Positions 19,061 to 26,087 of a DNA stretch of 64,000 nucleotides are shown here, in pieces (position 1 is the first letter of the stretch; each line of letters opens with the position of its first letter). Source of the DNA: Mucilaginibacter sp. L3T2-6 (lineage in GTDB: Bacteria > Bacteroidota > Bacteroidia > Sphingobacteriales > Sphingobacteriaceae). Below the pieces are notes generated by a model. That model worked only from the letters and a program-made list of their open reading frames with translations. It was not told where the DNA came from and searched no databases. The stretch lies in the NCBI RefSeq assembly GCF_030519355.1, contig NZ_JAUMKC010000011.1, positions 1 through 64,000 on the forward strand. Reading direction: 5' to 3'. Both the position numbers and the translations under genes were made by a program.

Positions 19061-19101
19061 TATCAGATTTGTCAACTTTAAGGAAGTTGACAAATCTGAT
19101 A
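19061..19101. terminator. 18-bp perfect inverted repeat between convergent genes
   Basis: TATCAGATTTGTCAACTT (19061-19078) and its exact reverse complement (19084-19101) are separated by five bases. It sits between the convergent MazG-like and DUF5009 genes, so a two-way terminator is the simplest reading, although no T-run follows on either strand. An interspersed palindromic repeat is the alternative. Confidence 0.6.
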
Positions 19102-19108
19102 GTTGGTG

Positions 19109-20278
19109 TCACACCCTCAGGAATGTTTTCTTATTATACAGGTAATACAAAAACGCCCATTTTACCAGCACGAAAGTTATAGCCATCAGCACCGCTCCGT
19201 AAGGTTCACCAGCAAGCTGGCCGAGCCATTTAAAGAAACCTTCGTTAGTATATCCCCACTTGATAAAGTGTCCTGATATGTAAATCAGGATGGAATTCAT
19301 ACCGATCACTTTAAAAAAGAACGCCCATTTTTTATAGCCTAATACATCTATTACATAATAAAACAGGGCCATCAGCAATAGGCTGAACCCGCCTACATGT
19401 AAGACGAATGAGCTTGACCACAGGTTTTTGTTGATAGGAAAATCGAGGTTCCACAGTTGGGCGAGAGCCAGCGATATAATGCCTGCGAGCGCCAATCGCA
19501 GCGTTTTGGCATTTTGAGAAAGTTTTTTACTTTTTAACAATAGTCCGGTCATAATGCCAAGCAGGCCGGTGCTGATGGCTGGTATGGTTGAGAACAAGCC
19601 CTCCGGATCATGCATATTTGGCCGCCCGTCAGGGAATGGGACGTATAAGTGCCCGGGAAGTATGGTACGGTCCATATAGGAAGCAAAATTCCCTTCAGGC
19701 GTTAGATCGCCCGGATGAAAGCCCGGGGCCGAAGTAAATTTAAGCAATAGGTAGTAGCCAATAATAAATATCCAAAACCACACAAATAATGCCCATTCCT
19801 TTGCATAAAGGTAAATAATGTTTGCAAACATGTAAGCGATGCCGATACGCCCAAGCACGCTTGGAAAACGGAATTCAGATATCGGACGCAGTTGAAGTCC
19901 GTTGTTTACCAAAAAGCCTAGTAATACCAGTATTACAGCCCTTTTGATAACACGTAGCAAAAGCTGTCCGCGGCTTTTTCCTTTCTCGAGCTCGCGCCCA
20001 ACCGAAAATGGTGTTGAAACGCCGGCCATAAACAGGAACAGCGGGAAAATAAGGTCGTAGGCATGAAAGCCATTCCAGGCCGGGTGCGTAAACTGGGCAG
20101 ATAGTGCATTCCAAAAGCCAGACTGCTTATGGGTAGCTTCGGCCATAGTGTGAAAGATTTCTTCGGCGCCCATAATCCAAAACATGTCAAAGCCCCTGAG
20201 GGCATCCAAAGAGAACAGGCGGGTAGGGGCAGCGTCGAAGTCGTCTGCCGGTTGTTGTGCGGTTGCTGTTGAAGCCAT
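19109..20278 (-). CDS. DUF5009 / heparan-alpha-glucosaminide N-acetyltransferase-like membrane protein
   Basis: The 389-residue protein has about ten to eleven membrane segments and the family N-terminal signature FSLDALRGFDMFWIMG (about 22-37). These proteins resemble the human lysosomal HGSNAT acetyltransferase and bacterial NagX-type proteins and probably transfer acyl groups across the inner membrane to amino sugars. The substrate is unknown. The gene is not closely linked to other sugar genes; the response regulator ends 150 bp upstream on the same strand. Confidence 0.82.
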   Translation of the reverse strand: MASTATAQQPADDFDAAPTRLFSLDALRGFDMFWIMGAEEIFHTMAEATHKQSGFWNALSAQFTHPAWNGFHAYDLIFPLFLFMAGVSTPFSVGRELEKGKSRGQLLLRVIKRAVILVLLGFLVNNGLQLRPISEFRFPSVLGRIGIAYMFANIIYLYAKEWALFVWFWIFIIGYYLLLKFTSAPGFHPGDLTPEGNFASYMDRTILPGHLYVPFPDGRPNMHDPEGLFSTIPAISTGLLGIMTGLLLKSKKLSQNAKTLRLALAGIISLALAQLWNLDFPINKNLWSSSFVLHVGGFSLLLMALFYYVIDVLGYKKWAFFFKVIGMNSILIYISGHFIKWGYTNEGFFKWLGQLAGEPYGAVLMAITFVLVKWAFLYYLYNKKTFLRV

Positions 20279-20377
20279 TTCCTGGTTTAATTAATTGGTT
20301 TAATTAGTTACAGGAAAGATATACTTTTTAAATTATTTATCAAAGTTTGGTTAAGGTAGTTGTAGCAGTTGTAAGAG

Positions 20378-20399
20378 TATCAGTGATAACTCACTGATA
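20378..20399. repeat. 9-bp perfect inverted repeat
   Basis: TATCAGTGA (20378-20386) and TCACTGATA (20391-20399) with loop TAAC lie between the response regulator and the DUF5009 gene. Flanking GTTGTA and TACAAC could extend the stem. No T-run is present, so the role (processing, weak terminator or binding site) is undetermined. Confidence 0.45.
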
Positions 20400-20427
20400 A
20401 CCAATACAACCACCACAATGTTTACCA

Positions 20428-21804
20428 CTATTCCCCGCGCTTCAAGCCGAATTTCTCTATTTTGCTATACAAGTGGCTGCGTTGGATATCGATATCGTCA
20501 GCAGTCTTTGATACGTTCCAGTTGTTCTTCTCAAGTTTGAACTTGATGTATTCGCGCTCGGCATAGTCTTTATATTCCTGGAAATTGGCGAATTGATCGA
20601 AATCTGTTTGAGGGGATGCGTCGGCCGGACCTGCCGCCACCGGTGCTGAAGGATTAGCAAAGGCCTTTACATCTCCTTCGGTTATGGTTTTGTCGCTCAA
20701 AATGATCAGGCGCTCAATCATATTGCGTAGCTCGCGGATATTGCCTGTCCAGGGCAAAGCCTTTAGAGCCTCAAGCGCCCCATCCGATATTTTTTTAACC
20801 GGCATGCCATAATCGTTGCAAATTTCTTCGAGGAAGTTTTGCGTTAATAACGGTATGTCGTCGCGCCTGTCGGTAAGTGGTGGCACGTGAATTAGAATCA
20901 CGCTTAAGCGATGATAAAGGTCCATGCGGAAGTTACCGGCCTCTATTTCCTTTAAAAGGTCTTTATTGGTTGCTGCTACTACGCGCACATCTACCTCAAT
21001 TTCCTTTTCACCACCAACCCGGGTTATTTTATTTTCCTGTAGTGCGCGCAATACTTTTGCCTGGGTGGAAGCGCTCATGTCGCCAATCTCGTCCAGAAAC
21101 AGGGTGCCGCCATTAGCTGATTCAAATTTTCCTATTCGCTGTTTAATAGCCGAGGTAAATGAACCTTTTTCGTGCCCGAATAATTCGCTTTCGATCAGTT
21201 CTGCAGGTATAGCGGCACAGTTAACCTCAATGAGTGGCGCATTTGACCGGTTTGATTTTTCGTGCAGCCACCGCGCTACCAGCTCTTTGCCTGCGCCATT
21301 CGCCCCTGTTACCAACACGCGCGCGTCGGTCGGGGCTACACGTTCAATAGTTTCTTTGATCTTTTGTATAGCCTGCGACTCACCTAAAATCGGGCGTACT
21401 TTAGAAGCCTTACGTTTTAATACTTTCGCTTCAGTAACCAAACTTCCCCTATCGAGTGCGTTGCGAACGGTTATCAGCAGGCGGTTAAGATCAGGTGGTT
21501 TTGAGATAAAATCAAACGCTCCTTTTTTGCTGGCTTCCACGGCGGTTTCAACTGTGCCGTGGCCCGATATCATAATAAAAGGCAGGTCAGGTTTAATAGC
21601 CAGACCTTCCGTCAGCACCTCCATGCCGTCCATGCGGTTCATTTTGATATCGCAAAGCACCAGGTCATAATCGTTTCGGCGTATCATGTCGAGGCCGTCA
21701 ATGCCATTATCAACGTCTTCTACAACATAATCCTCATATTCCAATATCTCGCGTAGTGTGCTCCTGATGGAGCGCTCGTCGTCAATTATTAATATTTTAG
21801 CCAT
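20428..21804 (-). CDS. Sigma-54-dependent response regulator (NtrC/AtoC-like)
   Basis: The 458-residue regulator has a receiver domain (1-120; Asp8, Asp9, phospho-acceptor Asp52, Lys102), an AAA+ domain (about 138-370; Walker A GANGAGKE at 167-174, Walker B GTLFLDEI at 233-240, arginines in RMDLYHRLSV) and a Fis-type HTH (about 425-455). It should hydrolyse ATP to open sigma-54 promoters. The loop that contacts sigma-54 reads GSFTSA (214-219) instead of GAFTGA. No sensor kinase is adjacent, so its partner is encoded elsewhere. Targets are not evident. Confidence 0.95.
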   Translation of the reverse strand: MAKILIIDDERSIRSTLREILEYEDYVVEDVDNGIDGLDMIRRNDYDLVLCDIKMNRMDGMEVLTEGLAIKPDLPFIMISGHGTVETAVEASKKGAFDFISKPPDLNRLLITVRNALDRGSLVTEAKVLKRKASKVRPILGESQAIQKIKETIERVAPTDARVLVTGANGAGKELVARWLHEKSNRSNAPLIEVNCAAIPAELIESELFGHEKGSFTSAIKQRIGKFESANGGTLFLDEIGDMSASTQAKVLRALQENKITRVGGEKEIEVDVRVVAATNKDLLKEIEAGNFRMDLYHRLSVILIHVPPLTDRRDDIPLLTQNFLEEICNDYGMPVKKISDGALEALKALPWTGNIRELRNMIERLIILSDKTITEGDVKAFANPSAPVAAGPADASPQTDFDQFANFQEYKDYAEREYIKFKLEKNNWNVSKTADDIDIQRSHLYSKIEKFGLKRGE

Positions 21805-21987
21805 TTTTTGTTTTAAAGTGATTTTCTATTGGTGATGATATTGCGAATATATGTAAATGTATAGAAAACCAAACACATTTATGCCTGAAAGGTTTTTGTG
21901 TGATTGAAAATAGTTACAGACAGCTAAATCTTTGTAACGGTTGCAAAAGCTGGAGTGTGGTATAGTCGGCTATAAAACTCCTGCAGC

Positions 21988-22021
21988 CAAAAAATAACCC
22001 CTTCCGTGTTACCGAAAGGGG
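21988..22021 (-). terminator. Terminator after rnpB
   Basis: On the minus strand CCCCTTTCG pairs with CGGAAGGGG (one mismatch), followed by TTATTTTTT. It immediately follows the rnpB 3' end. Confidence 0.8.
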
Positions 22022-22028
22022 CATATCA

Positions 22029-22418
22029 GCAGCAAATCTGTAAGCCGGGTTCTGTCCCGATAGTTAAACCACCGGTTTCTATCATTAATCTGGCCCCCGC
22101 CATTGCTAACGGGTTCAATCAACCTACCCATCCTGACAAACTGCTTCGTGCGAAGCATATTAGGGGACGAGCCGCCCCGCGTTCAGGACCTATTTGGTTT
22201 TTCAACTCCTGAGGTTTACCGCAATCCCGGTCGCCCGGAAAAGCCGTGAGCTCTTACCTCACGTTTTCACCCTTACCCCAATTTACATCGCGGCGGTATA
22301 TTTTCTGTGGCACTTGCTGTCGCCGGCTGCCGGCGCCTTCCCGTTAGGAAGCAGGATGCTCTGTGTTGCCCGGACTTTCCTCCGTCCCGGTAGCCGGGAC
22401 AGCGATAGAACGTTTTGC
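22029..22418 (-). ncRNA. rnpB: RNase P RNA, bacterial type A
   Basis: Minus-strand sequence contains the hallmark GAGGAAAGTCCGGGC near the 5' end (about 22385-22371), the CATCCTGCTTCC region, and the closing ACAGAACCCGGCTTA near the 3' end (about 22055-22040). A terminal helix can form between GCTGCAAA (22418-22411) and TTTGCTGC (22036-22029). The RNA is the catalytic subunit that removes tRNA 5' leaders. A -7 box TAACTTTG (22430-22423) sits right in front and a terminator follows, so it is an independent unit. Ends are accurate to about 10 nt. Confidence 0.94.
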
Positions 22419-22422
22419 AGCA

Positions 22423-22430
22423 CAAAGTTA
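22423..22430 (-). promoter_or_regulatory. -7 box of rnpB
   Basis: TAACTTTG on the minus strand matches TAnnTTTG and places the start at the predicted rnpB 5' end. No clear TTG at 19-21 bp upstream was found. Confidence 0.55.
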
Positions 22431-22463
22431 ATGTTTTTAACGCACACCGCGCCGGGTGTTAAT

Positions 22464-22889
22464 TCAATTGCATTTACCGAGGTCAGCATTTACGTCCTCG
22501 GTGGTAAATGTGCCTGATTTGTTGCCAAATGAATTGTTGATATAGGTGAGCACCTGTGCTATTTCTACCGGGGCAAGGCCAGAGGCCGGCATTTCACCTT
22601 CAAATTGTTTATTGCCGACGGTGATTTTTCCTTTCACACCATTTTTAATAATGCAGGCAAGAATGTTTTTATTGGTTTTGAGATATGTTGAATCTGTTAG
22701 TGGTGGTATAAGTCCTTGTAATCCTTCCCCGTTTGTTCCGTGGCAGTTTTGACAATGCGTCTGGTAAACAGCGCTTCCGTTTGAGTAGTAGCGGTTAAAT
22801 TCCATCTGCGAATTATTTACGCATGATGCAACCATCACAAGCAGCGTAACTGATAATATTCCGGCAATCACGGTTTTCAGCTTACTCAT
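22464..22889 (-). CDS. Lipid-anchored monoheme cytochrome c
   Basis: The 141-residue protein has a lipoprotein signal (lipobox VASC, Cys23) and a class I cytochrome c domain with heme motif C46-Q-N-C49-H50 and a distal Met candidate in GEMPASGLAP. It is expected to carry electrons on the periplasmic face of the membrane. Its ATG overlaps the stop of the SCO gene by 4 bp, showing translational coupling. It is the last of three consecutive lipoprotein genes. Confidence 0.9.
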   Translation of the reverse strand: MSKLKTVIAGILSVTLLVMVASCVNNSQMEFNRYYSNGSAVYQTHCQNCHGTNGEGLQGLIPPLTDSTYLKTNKNILACIIKNGVKGKITVGNKQFEGEMPASGLAPVEIAQVLTYINNSFGNKSGTFTTEDVNADLGKCN

Positions 22890-23518
22890 TTCTGATCAGG
22901 TTCTTCCATCAACAATTTAATGTCGTCCATCATTTCCTTAACTTTTTGCTCGTCAGTCCCCAGGTACATACCACGAACGCGTTTTTGTTTGTCCACCAGG
23001 ATAAAATAACCATCGTGAACATGCCTGGTTTCCTGTACCGAAACGAGGTAATTTTTAGCGATTGAGTACACTTCATCTTTGCTGCCGTGCAAAAACCACC
23101 AGGTATTCCCGGTAACCCCCATTTTATCTGCATAGCGTTTTAATACAGGGACGGTATCGTATTTTGGGTCGATAGAGTGGGACAAGATCCTGAAATCAGG
23201 ATTGCTTCGAAATTCGTTGTAAACCGGCAGCATATTGCGGTGCATAACCGGGCAAATGTCGGGGCACGAAGTAAAGAAAAAATCTGCCACATATATTTTT
23301 CCGTCGAGACTTTTGTTGGTAATCGTATCGCCGTACTGATTCACAAATTTAAATGCCGGAATAGTTTGATAAACGGTGTCGGTTACCTGCTTTCCATTTA
23401 CGTTTTTGGTTACCGGTTCACGATTGCCCAGGATTGGCAAGGTCCTGGTACTGTTGCCGTTAAATTTGCAAGCGACGAACGCCGCTGCTATCACAAGTAA
23501 AAAAAACAGTCTCTTCAT
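22886..23518 (-). CDS. SCO1/SenC-family copper chaperone, lipoprotein
   Basis: The 210-residue protein has a lipobox VAC (Cys17) and a thioredoxin-like fold with the copper-binding pair C85-P-D-I-C89 (FTSCPDICPVMH) and a downstream His (H166 or H168 in TRHVHDG). SCO proteins deliver copper to the CuA site of cytochrome oxidase or act as thiol reductants in the envelope. It follows the 133-residue lipoprotein gene with no gap and overlaps the cytochrome c gene, so the three are cotranscribed. Confidence 0.93.
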   Translation of the reverse strand: MKRLFFLLVIAAAFVACKFNGNSTRTLPILGNREPVTKNVNGKQVTDTVYQTIPAFKFVNQYGDTITNKSLDGKIYVADFFFTSCPDICPVMHRNMLPVYNEFRSNPDFRILSHSIDPKYDTVPVLKRYADKMGVTGNTWWFLHGSKDEVYSIAKNYLVSVQETRHVHDGYFILVDKQKRVRGMYLGTDEQKVKEMMDDIKLLMEEPDQK

Positions 23519-23920
23519 TTATTTTTTTATTTTTTTTAGATACCGGTCCGATTCATTAACGGCCTTGTTAAGCTGCGAGTCGATGGACAGCATCAGTCTC
23601 TTCTGCGAACGGAGGTATTTTATGGTTTCTTCATCTGTCCATTCTTTTTTCTCCTCAAAATGATTCATCCACGAGCTCATGGCGTCTTCGGCAGTGCTTA
23701 AGTTTTTGCTGAGCATTTCAGCTGAATCTTTATCTGGCAGGTTCCTTTGTTTAAGCAAAGTATCCAGTTTCATATGGTTGTTGGTAGCCTGCTCGTCTAC
23801 CGCCATTACTTTTTCGTGTATCTGCATCAACGAGTCGCGAAGCGCCCCTTTTTCCTCATTTTTACCGGCACAGCCAAATAGGGTAGCGGCAAGCAATATT
23901 ACAGATGTAAATTTTTTCAT
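23519..23920 (-). CDS. Small helical lipoprotein of unknown function
   Basis: A 133-residue lipoprotein (lipobox LFGC, Cys17) whose mature part is predicted as long charged helices, possibly a coiled coil, with no cysteine or heme motif. I do not recognise a named domain. It is the first gene of the unit with SCO and cytochrome c: its stop codon touches the SCO ATG. A part in respiratory-complex assembly is suggested by context only. Confidence 0.75.
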   Translation of the reverse strand: MKKFTSVILLAATLFGCAGKNEEKGALRDSLMQIHEKVMAVDEQATNNHMKLDTLLKQRNLPDKDSAEMLSKNLSTAEDAMSSWMNHFEEKKEWTDEETIKYLRSQKRLMLSIDSQLNKAVNESDRYLKKIKK

Positions 23921-23939
23921 CTCTTCGGTTTATGTGCGT

Positions 23940-23947
23940 CAAAAATA
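23940..23947 (-). promoter_or_regulatory. -7 box of the lipoprotein-SCO-cytochrome operon
   Basis: TATTTTTG on the minus strand matches TAnnTTTG and would start transcription near 23933, about 13 nt before the ATG at 23920. No exact -33 TTG was found. Confidence 0.5.
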
Positions 23948-23964
23948 AGCAACAAAAAAACGGG

Positions 23965-24432
23965 TTAGCTGTTTATTTGTCTGCAAAAAGCAATATAATC
24001 TGTTACCGGCAAAGTTTCGGCGCCGGCAAATTTAAGTTGCTGCCCTATTTGCGCACGGTGATGGGTGCCATGGTTAATTACATGTAGCAGGATATCGCTT
24101 AATTTATTTTCAAATGGGTCGCCTTTGAGGTTATTATATCTAACTATTTTATCAAATTCAGCATCGGTGAGGGTATCCAGGTAGCTTAGCCAGTCGGCGT
24201 TATTTTTTTTAATAGTCGAAGCAAATTCGTTAATGTTTCCATCATCCTGCCATAAGGGCCCTGCGAACATAGTTGAGCCAGAGCAGCGGCTATACCAGAT
24301 TTGCTGTGCTGCCAGCAGGTGTGCCATTAATCTGACAGCTTCATCGCTCTGGCTTGATTTTAAAAGAGCTTCGAGAATAGCTTCGTTGGCAAATCCGTCA
24401 TAATTGAATAAACGGATAAAAAGATTTTTCAT
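23965..24432 (-). CDS. DinB-family protein (putative metal-dependent enzyme)
   Basis: The 155-residue four-helix protein carries the DinB/YfiT-type C-terminal HVINHGTHHRAQIGQQL motif, where two His form part of a metal site together with an upstream His (MAHLLAAQQIW region). Many relatives are thiol-dependent transferases or are DNA-damage induced, but the reaction here is unknown. It is a single gene upstream of the SCO operon, with a 44-bp gap. Confidence 0.85.
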   Translation of the reverse strand: MKNLFIRLFNYDGFANEAILEALLKSSQSDEAVRLMAHLLAAQQIWYSRCSGSTMFAGPLWQDDGNINEFASTIKKNNADWLSYLDTLTDAEFDKIVRYNNLKGDPFENKLSDILLHVINHGTHHRAQIGQQLKFAGAETLPVTDYIAFCRQINS

Positions 24433-24728
24433 CCGGTAAAATTAAAAATATCGTTAACATTAAAACAAATCGCTTATTGCCACCCTTCATCACTTAACAA
24501 TAAAATAATAATAGCGACACAGCCGGGTTATATTATGGTGATACCTTTAACATGAACAAAAACAACATATTATGAAATTCCTTGTGAAAATTTCGAGACT
24601 GTTTGTTAATTTTCGTGAATGGATGATTTTAAGAAGCATGAAGTCTTCCTTTATTCACTGAAAACTATTTACCTTTATATTTCTTTTATTTAGTTGTAAT
24701 GCACAATTTGGCATTACAATAGCTCTTA
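24433..24728. other. Divergent intergenic region between DinB and GH1 genes
   Basis: It contains two -7-like boxes TACCTTTA (24542-24549 and 24670-24677, last base off consensus), a 29-codon frame at 24572-24661 with no independent support, and the perfect inverted repeat at 24694-24719. Confidence 0.45.
24694..24719 (+). promoter_or_regulatory. 9-bp perfect inverted repeat directly upstream of the GH1 gene
   Basis: TTGTAATGC (24694-24702) and GCATTACAA (24711-24719) are perfect arms around an 8-bp spacer, ending 9 bp before the ATG at 24729. The TACCTTTA box lies just upstream, so the repeat would sit at or just after the transcription start, as a repressor operator or leader hairpin. Confidence 0.5.
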
Positions 24729-26087
24729 ATGGAAAACACCCCGACGGACACGAATCTTAACAGAAAACTTTTTGGCGATAATTTTAAATGGGGCGTATCT
24801 GTCGCTGCCCTTCAGATTGAAGGCGCCTGCGATGCTGATGGTAAAGGAGAATCCATCTGGGACATATTTTCATCCAAAAAGGGTAAAATATTAAATGGCG
24901 ACCATCCCCGCGACGCCTGCGACTTCTATAACCAGTACAAACAGGACATAGATATTATTGCGCAGCTTCATATACCATGCTTCCGGTTTTCTATTTCGTG
25001 GACCCGCGTACTGCCCTTTGGTGTTGGCGATGTAAACCAGGCCGGCTTAGATTTTTATAACCGCGTTATTGATTATTGTATCAGTAAGGGTGTAGAGCCC
25101 TGGCTGACAATTTATCACTGGGATCTGCCGCAGGCTCTGGAAGAAAAGGGAGGCTGGACAAACCGGGAGATAGTGAGTTGGTTTGAAAATTTTGTTACTA
25201 TTTGCGCCCAAAACTTCGGCGATCGGGTTAAACATTGGATGGTGATGAATGAACCTGGTGTTTTTACAGGGGCCGGTTATTTTCTTGGAATTCATGCGCC
25301 AGGCCGTACCGGCCTTAAAAACTTTCTGCCGGCTATTCACCACGCGGTATTGTGTATGGCAGAAGGAGGGCGGATATTACGCAGACTAATACCTGATGCC
25401 GAAATAGGAACAACCTTTTCCTGTTCGCACGTTGAACCGCATACCGGCAAACCGAAGGATGTAGCCGCCGCTAAACGGGTAGACGCTTTACTCAACCGTC
25501 TGTTCATCGAACCTGTTCTCGGGCTGGGGTACCCCGGCGATGTTAAAGCCCTAAAAGGGATCAGTAAATATTTCCAGCACGGCGACGAAGAGGCGATGAA
25601 GTTTGACTTTGACTTTATAGGCGTTCAGAATTATACCAGGGAGATTGTCAGGAGTTCATTTTTTACACCCTATGTGGGCGCATCGCTGGTAAAGGCCGAA
25701 AAGCGTAATGTGGAACTTACAGATATGAAGTGGGAAGTTTACCCGCCGTCTATTTATCATATGCTTAGGCAATTTGACAGCTATCCACAGGTAAAAAAAA
25801 TCTATATTACAGAAAACGGTGCTGCTTTTCCAGATACGGTTGAGGATGCAAAAGTAGACGATCCCAAACGTATCGCTTATCTAAAAGGTTATCTTCAACA
25901 AGTTTTAAGGGCTAAGAATGAGGGCGTAAACGTCCAGGGGTATTTTATATGGACATTGACCGATAATTTTGAATGGGCCGAAGGTTATCATCCACGCTTC
26001 GGCCTGGTATATATCGATTTTGAAACGCAGCAGCGGATTGTTAAATCTTCAGCCAGATGGTACAGCGAGTTTTTAAAGGGCGGTTAA
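24729..26087 (+). CDS. GH1-family beta-glycosidase
   Basis: The 452-residue enzyme fits the GH1 TIM-barrel family in length and motifs: acid/base Glu175 in MNEP and nucleophile Glu362 in ITENG, with FKWGVSVAALQIEGA near the start and WTLTDNFEWAEGY near the end. It hydrolyses beta-glucosides or beta-galactosides with retention. No signal peptide is present, so it works in the cytoplasm on imported disaccharides. It is a single gene that overlaps the convergent histidine kinase gene by 4 bp. Confidence 0.95.
   Translation: MENTPTDTNLNRKLFGDNFKWGVSVAALQIEGACDADGKGESIWDIFSSKKGKILNGDHPRDACDFYNQYKQDIDIIAQLHIPCFRFSISWTRVLPFGVGDVNQAGLDFYNRVIDYCISKGVEPWLTIYHWDLPQALEEKGGWTNREIVSWFENFVTICAQNFGDRVKHWMVMNEPGVFTGAGYFLGIHAPGRTGLKNFLPAIHHAVLCMAEGGRILRRLIPDAEIGTTFSCSHVEPHTGKPKDVAAAKRVDALLNRLFIEPVLGLGYPGDVKALKGISKYFQHGDEEAMKFDFDFIGVQNYTREIVRSSFFTPYVGASLVKAEKRNVELTDMKWEVYPPSIYHMLRQFDSYPQVKKIYITENGAAFPDTVEDAKVDDPKRIAYLKGYLQQVLRAKNEGVNVQGYFIWTLTDNFEWAEGYHPRFGLVYIDFETQQRIVKSSARWYSEFLKGG

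Noticed and set aside
20924..21670. 248-codon plus-strand frame opposite the sigma-54 regulator
   Set aside because: It lies wholly antisense to an intact gene with all motifs, has a Ser/Arg-rich composition typical of reverse-frame shadows, and shows no domain.
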